Source: Salinibacterium sp.
GTDB taxonomy: Bacteria; Actinomycetota; Actinomycetes; Actinomycetales; Microbacteriaceae
Direction of reading: 5' to 3'
DNA length: 5,026 nucleotides
Assembly (NCBI GenBank): GCA_025352485.1
Contig: JANXTJ010000269.1
Coordinates: forward strand, 1-5,026
The notes below the pieces were generated by a model. That model did no database searches and was not told the DNA's origin. It saw nothing but the letters and a program-made list of their open reading frames with translations. The position numbers and the translations under genes are program-made. Shown here piece after piece: positions 1 through 5,026 of this stretch; the stretch's first letter is position 1; each line of letters begins with the position of its first letter.

Positions 1-352
1 CGAACCCACCGATGTCTGCGGCCCAGGTGTTGAGGGCACGCTCGCCATTGTGCCCGAAGGGCGGATGCCCGAGGTCGTGGGCGAGGCACGCAGTGTCGAC
101 GACATCCGGGTCGAGCCCGAGGCTGGTGCCGAGCTCGCGACCGACCTGCGCGACCTCCAGCGAGTGGGTCAGGCGGTTGCGGGCAAAATCGAGCCCTGCG
201 GTCGGCGAGAGCACCTGAGTCTTGGCGGCCAGCCGGCGCAACGCGCTGGAGTGCAGCACGCGGGCACGGTCACGGGCAAAGTCGCTGCGGCGACTCGAGT
301 GTTCTTCCGGAAACCAGCGCTGGGCATCGGCCTCCGAGTAGCTATCCGCCAC
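1..352 (-). CDS. dgt: Deoxyguanosinetriphosphate triphosphohydrolase (dNTPase), N-terminal part
   Basis: This is the first 117 codons of an HD-superfamily dNTP triphosphohydrolase, which splits dNTPs into deoxynucleosides and triphosphate and so helps set the cytosolic dNTP pool. The gene is cut by the left window edge; family members are usually about 400 residues or more. The visible protein opens with SYSEADAQRWFPEEHSSRR, then has LHSSALRRLAAKTQV (residues 33-47). The metal-binding HD signature follows: His63 in NRLTHSLEV, and His92-Asp93 in LAHDLGHPPFGHNGE (90-104). The later Asp ligand would lie off the window. I chose the GTG at 350-352 because it puts this conserved N-terminus in frame, and a TTA codon precedes it. 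The start lies inside the end of dusB (11-bp overlap), and I see no good Shine-Dalgarno before it, so translation is probably coupled to dusB. In actinobacteria dnaG often follows dgt, which would lie off the left edge (inference). Confidence 0.95.
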   Translation of the reverse strand, partial: MADSYSEADAQRWFPEEHSSRRSDFARDRARVLHSSALRRLAAKTQVLSPTAGLDFARNRLTHSLEVAQVGRELGTSLGLDPDVVDTACLAHDLGHPPFGHNGERALNTWAADIGGF

Positions 353-1508
353 TAACGCTCGACTCGGCGAGAGAGAGCTCGGCGCGATGAGTCTCCTGCA
401 GTTCGCGGCTGTCGAGCCAGCCATACGGCAGCGACGGCTTCTTCGGCGTTCCCGCTCGACCGCGCTGGCCTTCGGCGTCGGCACCCGGGTACGGCGCGTC
501 GCCGTCGAGGCGCGCGAGCAATTCGTCGAGCTGCGCAAGATCCTTGACGGTCGCCAACGCGGCACGAAGGTCGCCACCGACGGCATAGCCCTTGAAATAC
601 CACGCAACATGTTTGCGGATGTCGCGGCAGGCCCGATCCTCGTCCTCGAAAAACTCCACGAGCAGCTCAGCGTGCCGCCGAAAGGCTGTTGCCACGAACC
701 CCAGACTCGGTTCGGCCTTGAGCTTCTCGCCGCGGAACGCCGCTGCGAGGTCTCCGAACAGCCACGGGCGGCCGAGGCAACCACGGCCCACCACCACGCC
801 ATCGCAGCCGGTTTCGTCGATCATGCGCATGGCGTCATCCGCGCTCCAAATGTCGCCATTGCCCAGCACCGGCGTGCCGGTTATCGCGGTCTTGAGCTTC
901 TCAATCGCCGACCAGTCTGCGCTGCCGGAGTAGAACTCGGCGGCGGTGCGCGCGTGCAACGCAATGCTCGCAACCCCTGCCCCCTCGGCGATGCGACCGG
1001 CCTCGAGATAGGTGAGGTGATCGGAGTCGATGCCCTTGCGCATCTTGATGGTGAGCGGTCGATCGGCGGCGGCCTTCACGGCGGATTCGACGATGTCGCG
1101 AAAGAGTCCGAGCTTCCACGGCAGGGCGGCTCCCCCACCCTTCTTGGTGACCTTGGGCACCGGGCATCCAAAGTTCAGATCGATGTGGTCAGCTCGGTCT
1201 TCTGCAACCAACATCGTGACCGCCTCCGCCACCGTTTTGGGGTCGACTCCATAGAGCTGGATGCTGCGTGGCGTCTCCGATTCGTGGTGCCGAATGAGCC
1301 GCATGCTCTCGGCCGTACGCTCGACCAGAGCGCGGCTGGTGATCATCTCGGAGACGTACAGCCCGGCCCCATATTCGCGACACAGCCGGCGAAACGCGGT
1401 GTTCGTGATCCCCGCCATGGGCGCAAGTACCACCGGCACATCGAGCGCGATGGGCCCGATGTTCAGGGTCGGCACCGTAGTGCGATGCGCGTCGGCGAGA
1501 ATGGACAT
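342..1508 (-). CDS. dusB: tRNA-dihydrouridine synthase (DusB/NifR3 type)
   Basis: A 388-aa FMN-dependent enzyme that reduces specific uridines in the tRNA D-loop to dihydrouridine using NADPH in the cytoplasm. The TIM-barrel begins with VVLAPMAGITNTAFRRLCRE (27-46). The Dus signature HIDLNFGCPVPKVTKKGGG (108-126) carries the catalytic acid Cys115. Flavin and substrate contacts expected in the family are visible: Lys155 in TIKMRKG, His185 in ALHART, NGDIW (217-221) and GVVVGRGCLGRPWLF (237-251). The C-terminal tRNA-binding helical domain covers about residues 270-335 (RDIRKHVAWYFKGY). A low-complexity tail of about 50 residues follows. An in-frame ATG exists 63 bp upstream, but I chose the ATG at 1506-1508: it has GGGAG 9 nt upstream, and homologues begin near this point. 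The stop overlaps the dgt start by 11 bp, indicating a dusB-dgt transcription unit. The exact Dus subfamily is assigned by motif resemblance only. Confidence 0.95.
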   Translation of the reverse strand: MSILADAHRTTVPTLNIGPIALDVPVVLAPMAGITNTAFRRLCREYGAGLYVSEMITSRALVERTAESMRLIRHHESETPRSIQLYGVDPKTVAEAVTMLVAEDRADHIDLNFGCPVPKVTKKGGGAALPWKLGLFRDIVESAVKAAADRPLTIKMRKGIDSDHLTYLEAGRIAEGAGVASIALHARTAAEFYSGSADWSAIEKLKTAITGTPVLGNGDIWSADDAMRMIDETGCDGVVVGRGCLGRPWLFGDLAAAFRGEKLKAEPSLGFVATAFRRHAELLVEFFEDEDRACRDIRKHVAWYFKGYAVGGDLRAALATVKDLAQLDELLARLDGDAPYPGADAEGQRGRAGTPKKPSLPYGWLDSRELQETHRAELSLAESSVSGG

Positions 1509-1573
1509 GTGGCAATTCTCCCAGAAATTCCCGAACGACCGCGCGGTGCCGCTCTGGCGAGGGTGCGGCACTG
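1509..1573. promoter_or_regulatory. Divergent intergenic region, dusB / membrane protein
   Basis: These 65 bp separate two divergently transcribed start codons, so the promoters for both genes should lie here or extend into the opposing coding regions. I could not pick a convincing -35/-10 pair on either strand. The ribosome binding site of dusB (GGGAG on the minus strand) sits within an imperfect dyad, AATTCT CCC AGAAATT, at 1514-1529. That dyad could be an operator or a weak hairpin hiding the binding site, or chance. Confidence 0.4.
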
Positions 1574-2014
1574 ATGGCTCTGGAAGACAACCCCTGGGTG
1601 TTTCGCCACGAGGGCAAGCTCTGGGTGAGCGAGCTTCCGCGCGAGCAGATGCTGTATCAGCTCAACGATCAGCGAGCGTGGGATGCCGCAAACGCTCGAC
1701 ATGAGCGCTGGGGATTCGCCATCGCGGTCGGCGCCGCCGTGGGGGTGCTGGTCTTCTTCGTTCTCGGCTCCCTCGCCGGCCTGCCCACCGTCGTGAACCT
1801 CTTTGTGCTCCCGGTTGGCTTCGCCGTCGGCGCCGTGCTCGGTGCTGTCGTCAACAAGCGGGTGCGGGCGGTGGCACTGCACAATTCGCCGCTGCCAGCG
1901 CGACCGGTGATTGCGGCGATGGTGCGCATCCCGCCGGAAGTCGTCAAGCGAGCGCCGGAAGATTCGACCGGCACGCAGCTCATGCAGTGGGCGCGACGGG
2001 GTTACGTCGGCTGA
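1574..2014 (+). CDS. Small two-helix membrane protein, function unknown
   Basis: A 146-aa protein I do not recognise as a named family. The N-terminal 45 residues are soluble and charged (NPWVFRHEGKLWVSELPRE, residues 6-24). Two strongly hydrophobic stretches follow, about 48-70 and 73-93, separated by only a Pro-containing turn, so it should form a tight helical hairpin in the cytoplasmic membrane. The C-terminal 50 residues are basic and soluble, with an Arg-rich end (QWARRGYVG). No signal peptide or catalytic motif is visible. The ATG start has a modest GAGGG (1559-1563) 10 nt upstream. The gene is divergent from dusB across 65 bp, and a perfect inverted repeat starts 75 bp after its stop. 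Codon use is high-GC and regular, unlike the many antisense shadows here, which supports a real gene. No neighbour suggests a specific job. Confidence 0.8.
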   Translation: MALEDNPWVFRHEGKLWVSELPREQMLYQLNDQRAWDAANARHERWGFAIAVGAAVGVLVFFVLGSLAGLPTVVNLFVLPVGFAVGAVLGAVVNKRVRAVALHNSPLPARPVIAAMVRIPPEVVKRAPEDSTGTQLMQWARRGYVG

Positions 2015-2031
2015 TTCGCATGGAGCCGCAA

Positions 2032-2057
2032 GCTGGTGCTGCACGCTGGTGCTGCCG
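2032..2057. repeat. 13-bp tandem duplication, left of palindrome
   Basis: Two adjacent 13-bp units, GCTGGTGCTGCAC (2032-2044) and GCTGGTGCTGCCG (2045-2057), match at their first 11 bases. The pair lies just after the stop of the two-helix membrane protein. The same 13-bp period recurs on the other side of the palindrome. Confidence 0.7.
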
Positions 2058-2089
2058 CCGGGCGTGGCCGGCGTCATCGTGCAATTCGC

Positions 2090-2141
2090 TCACCGTCAAC
2101 AGGACATCTCCCGGCGCTGAAGAATGTCCTGTTGACGGTGA
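2090..2141. repeat. Perfect 18-bp inverted repeat (stem-loop)
   Basis: The left arm TCACCGTCAACAGGACAT (2090-2107) is the exact reverse complement of the right arm (2124-2141), with a 16-bp spacer between them. As RNA it would form a very stable hairpin. It begins 75 bp after the stop of the upstream plus-strand gene, so it could end transcription, although no T-tract follows. Actinobacterial terminators often lack one. A perfect arm of this length is also typical of REP/MITE-like dispersed repeats or of a protein-binding site. The sequence alone does not decide between these. Confidence 0.9.
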
Positions 2142-2181
2142 ATGCGCCAAGACTGCTGCCGAGCTGCTGGGGTGGCCTGAT

Positions 2182-2221
2182 GCCTGCTGCTGGGGCCTGC
2201 TGCTGGGGCCTCCTGTTGGTG
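2182..2221. repeat. Period-13 tandem repeat, right of palindrome
   Basis: CCTGCTGCTGGGG occurs twice in exact tandem (2183-2195, 2196-2208). A degenerate third copy, CCTCCTGTTGGTG (2209-2221), matches at 10 of 13 positions. The identity between the first two copies extends one base to the left and through T2211. This pattern fits slipped-strand duplication in non-coding DNA. Confidence 0.8.
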
Positions 2222-2304
2222 CCTCCCGTGAACGGGTCGCGATGCCTGCGTGGGGGCCGCGAGTGCCTCCCAAACGGGGGATCGAGGGACCGCACGGCTT
2301 TTTC

Positions 2305-2322
2305 TAGACTGGCGGCAGGGAG
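2305..2322 (+). promoter_or_regulatory. Possible -10 box and ribosome binding site of the DUF2510 gene
   Basis: TAGACT at 2305-2310 fits the actinobacterial TANNNT -10 pattern, but I see no good -35 at the right distance (TCGAGG at 2282-2287 is a weak match). AGGGAG at 2317-2322 is a good Shine-Dalgarno 6 nt before the GTG start and is the reason for choosing that start. If the -10 is real, the leader would be only about 12 nt, which weakens the promoter call but not the ribosome binding site. Confidence 0.4.
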
Positions 2323-2328
2323 AAGCCC

Positions 2329-3111
2329 GTGCCTGATCCAAGTTCTGTGGGGGCGACGCAGCCCCCCAGCGTGCCTCCGGCCGGTTGGTTCAGGGATCCG
2401 GTATCACCGGCACAGTTGCGCTGGTGGGACGGCGGTGAGTGGACGGCGCACACCATGCCGGATCCGTACACCGTCGCTCCGGCGACCGCCGCGCCCGACC
2501 CGTGGCTGCCCACGGCCCGGCCCGTCGATTCGCTCCCGCTTCGAGATCGCCGCCGCGGCCACTCCAGCCCTGCAGTGGTGGCGGCCGTTCCCCTGCCGCT
2601 GATCGCCGTGAGCCAGGCTGCGGTGCCGTTCGGTGGCACCCTGCGCGATCACGGCGCACCTTACGTTCCGTACTCGCAGCAGTACTCGCCAATGAAGATG
2701 CTGACGCCCGTGCGCACGGCCGGTTCGCCCAATACGCCGGCCATCTGGCTGCTGGCGCTGGTACCCCTACTCCTCGTACCTCTGCAGGTTGTCGGATTTT
2801 ACGCCGGGGTGACCACCACGAACGTGGGCGCCCTGACCTTCGGCCTCGGGGTGATCGCACTCGTGATCGCACTGGTCATCGTCGATGTCGCGAGCCTGCG
2901 CCGGCGAAATCTTGCCGCGGCATCCCCGTTCTGGGTGCTGCTGCTGCCCCCGCTGGCATACTTCATCGCCAGGCGCCTGGCCCTCAAGAAGGCTGGGGTG
3001 ACCTCGAACGCGCCCGGAAATGTGTATGTGGTGAGCTGGCTAGCGGCTCCGGTCGCGCTCTACCTGGTTGTGCTTCCGCTGGAAGGGATGCGGCTGACCC
3101 TCGGGCTGTGA
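2329..3111 (+). CDS. DUF2510 domain membrane protein
   Basis: A 260-aa protein of unknown molecular function. Residues 16-42 are a clear DUF2510 domain: PPAGWFRDP, then LRWWDGGEWTAHT with its Trp-rich WDG..WT core. This short module is found mainly in actinobacteria at the N-terminus of membrane or secreted proteins. A Pro/Ala-rich, disordered-looking linker runs from about 43 to 135. The C-terminal half has four hydrophobic segments, at about 137-158, 166-188, 199-217 and 232-251, with an RRR cluster after the second (191-193). There is no signal peptide, so the DUF2510 domain is probably cytoplasmic and the C-terminal half sits in the membrane. The GTG start is set by AGGGAG 6 nt upstream and by the domain needing this N-terminus. 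The gene follows the repeat-rich spacer and converges with the small two-cysteine ORF. The family is clear; its role here is not. Confidence 0.88.
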   Translation: MPDPSSVGATQPPSVPPAGWFRDPVSPAQLRWWDGGEWTAHTMPDPYTVAPATAAPDPWLPTARPVDSLPLRDRRRGHSSPAVVAAVPLPLIAVSQAAVPFGGTLRDHGAPYVPYSQQYSPMKMLTPVRTAGSPNTPAIWLLALVPLLLVPLQVVGFYAGVTTTNVGALTFGLGVIALVIALVIVDVASLRRRNLAAASPFWVLLLPPLAYFIARRLALKKAGVTSNAPGNVYVVSWLAAPVALYLVVLPLEGMRLTLGL

Positions 3112-3151
3112 CGTCGCTGCCCTCGGCCTACCGCGCCTACCGGCCGACCGC

Positions 3152-3169
3152 GCCCCACTGAGCTGGGGC
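3152..3169. terminator. Possible bidirectional terminator hairpin
   Basis: GCCCCA (3152-3157) and TGGGGC (3164-3169) form a 6-bp GC-rich stem with a 6-nt loop. It lies in the 65-bp gap between the convergent stops of the DUF2510 gene and the two-cysteine ORF, where a shared terminator is expected. No T-run is present on either side, so this is a positional inference from a short stem. Confidence 0.35.
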
Positions 3170-3176
3170 CCACCGG

Positions 3177-3329
3177 TCAGACGGCGTCGTCGTCCAATTT
3201 GCGGTTGACGACGGCCTGCGTGTGGTGGTCGGGGATCACGCAAAAGTCTCCGTCACAGGCGGCTGCTGTGGCATCGCCGAGCGGGAGCAACGTCACGATC
3301 TTGATGGGCATCGTGGTTGAACTCGTCAT
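3177..3329 (-). CDS. Small two-cysteine protein, 50 aa, unknown function
   Basis: This short ORF reads MTSSTTMPIKIVTLLPLG at its N-terminus, then TAAACDGDFCVIPDHHTQAV (residues 21-40), ending RKLDDDAV. The ATG at 3327-3329 overlaps the TGA of the upstream DsbA/FrnE-like gene as ATGA, a classic translational-coupling junction. That is the main reason for accepting it as a gene. The two cysteines (Cys25, Cys30) form a CDGDFC (C-x4-C) motif followed by a histidine pair (35-36). The N-terminal segment looks like a beta strand, and there is no membrane helix or signal peptide. I do not recognise the family. Its position suggests a thiol-redox link with its neighbour, as a substrate, partner or small metal/thiol protein, but that is inference only. 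Codon choice is high-GC like the surrounding genes. Confidence 0.72.
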   Translation of the reverse strand: MTSSTTMPIKIVTLLPLGDATAAACDGDFCVIPDHHTQAVVNRKLDDDAV

Positions 3330-3991
3330 TGCGGTGCTTCTTTCTCTGACCGAACCTGTGCCAGCACGTTAGCGAACGTTTGTGCCTCCTGCGCGCCGGA
3401 CACCCCGTACTTGCCGTCGATCACGAAGAACGGCACGCCCTGAATACCGTACTCGCTGGCCAGCGCAACATCGGCCTTGACGTCGGCGAGGAACCGGTGC
3501 GACTCCAGAGCCTCGGTCACCTCGGCACGGTCGTAGCCGAGCCCTGCTGCAATTTCCACCAGATCCGGGATGCGGCCGACGTGCTCACCGTTAACGAAAT
3601 AGGCCTCCAGCAGGCGTTCCTTCATCTCGAGTTGACGCCCCTTCGACTTGGCAAAGTGGATCAGCTCGTGTGAGATCACCGTGTTGGTCTGGTGAACGTG
3701 GTCGTAGTCGAAGGCGAGCCCGACGCTCTCGGCCACACCGGTCACCCGCTCCAGCATCGGGATGACCTGCTCCAGTGACATCCCTTTGCGCTGGGCCAAA
3801 TAATCGGCCGGGCTGCCGTCGAAGTCGACCGGGGTGTCGGGAGCCAGCTCGAAGGAGTGGTATTCGACCTCAACCTCGCCACCGCCGTCGGCATGGAATT
3901 GCGCCGTGCCCGCCTCAAACTTGCGTTTGCCGATGTAGCACCAGGGGCACTGCACGTCTGACCAGATGTCTACCTTGATCGCTTCGTTCAC
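3326..3991 (-). CDS. DsbA family oxidoreductase, FrnE-like
   Basis: A 221-aa thioredoxin-fold protein of the DsbA/FrnE (2-hydroxychromene-2-carboxylate isomerase/DsbA-like thioredoxin) group, expected to do thiol-disulfide exchange in the cytoplasm. The first strand KVDIWSDVQCPWCYIGKRKF (6-25) carries the active-site CPWC (Cys15, Cys18). The all-alpha insertion spans about residues 60-170. The cis-Pro loop GIQGVPFFVIDGKYGVSGAQ (182-201, Pro187) is complete. No signal peptide is present, which separates it from secreted DsbA. The GTG at 3989-3991 gives the usual short lead before the first strand; its Shine-Dalgarno is weak. It lies 64 bp after the glyS stop in the same direction, so the two may be co-transcribed, and it overlaps the small two-cysteine ORF by 4 bp. 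The fold and redox motif are clear, but the physiological substrate is not. Confidence 0.92.
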   Translation of the reverse strand: MNEAIKVDIWSDVQCPWCYIGKRKFEAGTAQFHADGGGEVEVEYHSFELAPDTPVDFDGSPADYLAQRKGMSLEQVIPMLERVTGVAESVGLAFDYDHVHQTNTVISHELIHFAKSKGRQLEMKERLLEAYFVNGEHVGRIPDLVEIAAGLGYDRAEVTEALESHRFLADVKADVALASEYGIQGVPFFVIDGKYGVSGAQEAQTFANVLAQVRSEKEAPQ

Positions 3992-4023
3992 GTCATACCC
4001 AACGCCGACCCGCCCGCCGTATT

Positions 4024-4055
4024 CCCGGGCCCGTGCCCGGAGCCCGGAGCCCGGG
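4024..4055 (-). repeat. GC-rich heptamer repeats and hairpin after glyS
   Basis: Directly abutting the glyS stop are three tandem heptamers on the plus strand: GCCCGGA (4035-4041), GCCCGGA (4042-4048) and GCCCGGG (4049-4055). CCCGGGC (4024-4030) and GCCCGGG (4049-4055) are exact inverted repeats with an 18-nt spacer. In the glyS transcript this would form a 7-bp all-GC stem followed by AAT, without a U-run. It may be a terminator, an attenuator that partly limits read-through into the DsbA-like gene, or a simple slippage tract. Confidence 0.6.
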
Positions 4056-5026
4056 CTACGCGCCGATCAGCTGCCCGGCGAGGTATCCGCGCAGGCCGGA
4101 GAGCGGGATGCGCTCCTGCGCCATGGTGTCGCGCTCGCGCACGGTCACGGCATTGTCGTCGAGGGAGTCGAAGTCGATGGTGACGCAGAACGGCGTGCCG
4201 ATCTCATCCTGACGACGGTAGCGGCGACCGATCGCCCCAGCATCGTCGAAGTCGACGTTCCAGAGCTTGCGGAGATCTGCGGCGACCTCTTTCGCGAGCG
4301 GCGAGAGTTGTTCGTTGCGGGACAGCGGCAGCACCGCCACCTTGATGGGCGAGAGTCTGCGATCGAGCCGCAACACGGTGCGCTTGTCGACCCCGCCCTT
4401 CGCGTTGGGTGCCTCATCCTCGGCGTAGGCATCCAAAAGGAAGGCCATCAGCGCCCGGGTGAGACCGAACGCGGGCTCGATCACATAGGGAATCCAGCGC
4501 TCGTCTTTGGTCTGGTCGAAGTACGACAGGTCGGTTCCGGATGCCTCTGAGTGCGTCCGCAGGTCGTAGTCGGTGCGGTTTGCCACGCCCATCAGCTCGC
4601 CCCACTCACTGCCGGCGAAACGGAAACGGTATTCGATGTCGACGGTGCGCTTGGAGTAGTGCGACAGTTTCTCAGCCGGATGCTCGTAGAAGCGCAGGTT
4701 GTCAGGGTTGATCCCGAGGTCGGTGTACCAGCGCATCGACTCATCGATCCAGTACTGGTGCCACTGCTCGTCTGTGCCCGGCTCAACGAAGAATTCCATC
4801 TCCATCTGCTCGAACTCGCGGGTGCGGAAAATGAAGTTGCCCGGCGTGATCTCGTTGCGAAAACTCTTGCCCACCTGGCCAATGCCGAACGGCGGCTTCA
4901 GGCGCGAGGCGCCGAGCACATTCGCGAAGTTCACGAAGATGCCCTGGGCCGTCTCGGGGCGCAGGTACGCGATCGCGGTGTCGTTCTCCACCGGGCCGAC
5001 GTGCGTCTTGAACATCAAGTTGAAGT
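4056..5026 (-). CDS. glyS: Glycyl-tRNA synthetase (dimeric type), C-terminal part
   Basis: The final 322 residues of the single-chain, eukaryotic-like alpha2 glycyl-tRNA synthetase, a class II enzyme that charges tRNA-Gly. The N-terminus lies beyond the right edge; full-length bacterial enzymes of this type are about 460 residues. The visible part opens with FNLMFKTHVGPVEN and AYLRPETAQGIFVNFANV, both typical of the family. Class II motif 2 (FRNEITP to FEQMEMEFF) lies at about 4862-4785, WGELMGVANRTDYDLRTH follows, and motif 3 (EPAFGLTRALMAFLLDAY, with its key Arg) is at about 4478-4425. The C-terminal anticodon-binding domain runs from LSPIKVAVLPLSRN (about 4355) to the stop. All segments look intact. 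Any upstream control, such as a T-box leader, would be off the window. A GC-rich repeat abuts the stop. Confidence 0.97.
   Translation of the reverse strand, partial: FNLMFKTHVGPVENDTAIAYLRPETAQGIFVNFANVLGASRLKPPFGIGQVGKSFRNEITPGNFIFRTREFEQMEMEFFVEPGTDEQWHQYWIDESMRWYTDLGINPDNLRFYEHPAEKLSHYSKRTVDIEYRFRFAGSEWGELMGVANRTDYDLRTHSEASGTDLSYFDQTKDERWIPYVIEPAFGLTRALMAFLLDAYAEDEAPNAKGGVDKRTVLRLDRRLSPIKVAVLPLSRNEQLSPLAKEVAADLRKLWNVDFDDAGAIGRRYRRQDEIGTPFCVTIDFDSLDDNAVTVRERDTMAQERIPLSGLRGYLAGQLIGA

Larger units (their letters stand above)
2015..2328. other. Gene-free, repeat-rich spacer
   Basis: This is 314 bp between two co-directional membrane-protein genes. Frames across it give only low-complexity peptides with no family resemblance, and the 13-bp period of its tandem repeats is not a multiple of three, so I read it as non-coding. 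It holds a 2 x 13-bp repeat (2032-2057), a perfect 18-bp inverted repeat (2090-2141) and a second period-13 tract (2182-2221). GTGCCTCCC occurs twice, at 2220-2227 (with a preceding G) and 2263-2271, each followed within a few bases by AACGGG. A -10-like TAGACT lies at the right end. Confidence 0.7.

Noticed and set aside
1509..1571. Upstream in-frame ATG extending dusB by 21 residues
   Set aside because: The extra residues do not resemble the start of Dus proteins and the upstream ATG has no good ribosome binding site. The ATG at 1506-1508 has GGGAG 9 nt upstream.
387..1574. A 395-codon open frame on the plus strand opposite dusB
   Set aside because: It is almost exactly antisense to dusB. 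Its translation has no family resemblance and biased composition, as expected for the antisense frame of a high-GC gene. dusB motifs are complete on the minus strand.
2266..2304. Possible terminator before the DUF2510 gene (CTCCC/GGGGG followed by a later T-run)
   Set aside because: The stem is short with a G-T pair, and the T-run lies too far downstream to form a normal intrinsic terminator.
1987..2307. Open frames across the repeat-rich spacer on both strands
   Set aside because: They run through the palindrome and the 13-bp repeats, yield low-complexity peptides, and overlap the end of a better-supported gene.
2439..3161. 240-codon frame overlapping the DUF2510 gene
   Set aside because: It is an out-of-frame shadow, Arg/Pro/Ala-rich, with no hydrophobic pattern. 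The DUF2510 frame has a recognisable domain and membrane helices.
4035..4055. Tandem heptamers as a CRISPR-like array
   Set aside because: The units are only 7 bp, adjoin without spacers, and there are no cas genes.
3966..4550. Plus-strand frame opposite the glyS 3' end and dsbA start
   Set aside because: It is antisense to the conserved GlyRS anticodon-binding domain and crosses the GC heptamer repeat; no family resemblance.
5013..5018. TTG/ATG codons as a possible glyS start
   Set aside because: The frame stays open to the window edge with FN preceding LMFKTHVGP, a conserved internal GlyRS segment, so the true start is off the window.

Overview
The window looks like chromosomal DNA of a high-GC actinobacterium, most likely a Microbacteriaceae member or close relative. 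This rests on GC-rich third codon positions, GTG starts, a eukaryotic-like GlyRS, a DUF2510 membrane protein and actinobacterial-type dgt and dusB sequences. The assignment is inferred from protein style, not from a marker-gene search.

Layout from left to right. Minus strand: the N-terminal 117 codons of dgt (dNTP triphosphohydrolase, HD family) run off the left edge. dgt overlaps the 3' end of dusB (tRNA-dihydrouridine synthase) by 11 bp, so transcription runs dusB to dgt. Plus strand: a 146-aa two-helix membrane protein of unknown function is divergent from dusB across 65 bp. Next is a 314-bp gene-free stretch (2015-2328) holding a perfect 18-bp inverted repeat and two sets of 13-bp tandem repeats. 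A 260-aa protein follows, with an N-terminal DUF2510 domain and four predicted C-terminal membrane helices. Minus strand again, convergent with that gene: a 50-aa two-cysteine ORF (3177-3329), a DsbA/FrnE-family thiol oxidoreductase (3326-3991), and the C-terminal 322 residues of glycyl-tRNA synthetase, which enters from the right edge. Transcription there runs glyS, dsbA-like, small ORF.

The minus-strand genes cover translation (glyS), tRNA modification (dusB), nucleotide-pool control (dgt) and thiol redox (dsbA-like). Two plus-strand membrane-protein genes and a repeat-rich spacer sit between the two minus-strand blocks and look like a more variable insertion. No known mobile element, tRNA, rRNA or CRISPR array is visible. 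The items most worth a second look are the small two-cysteine ORF coupled by an ATGA overlap to the thiol oxidoreductase, and the long perfect palindrome, which could be a dispersed repeat or a terminator. I do not see convincing evidence for a wholly new multi-gene system.
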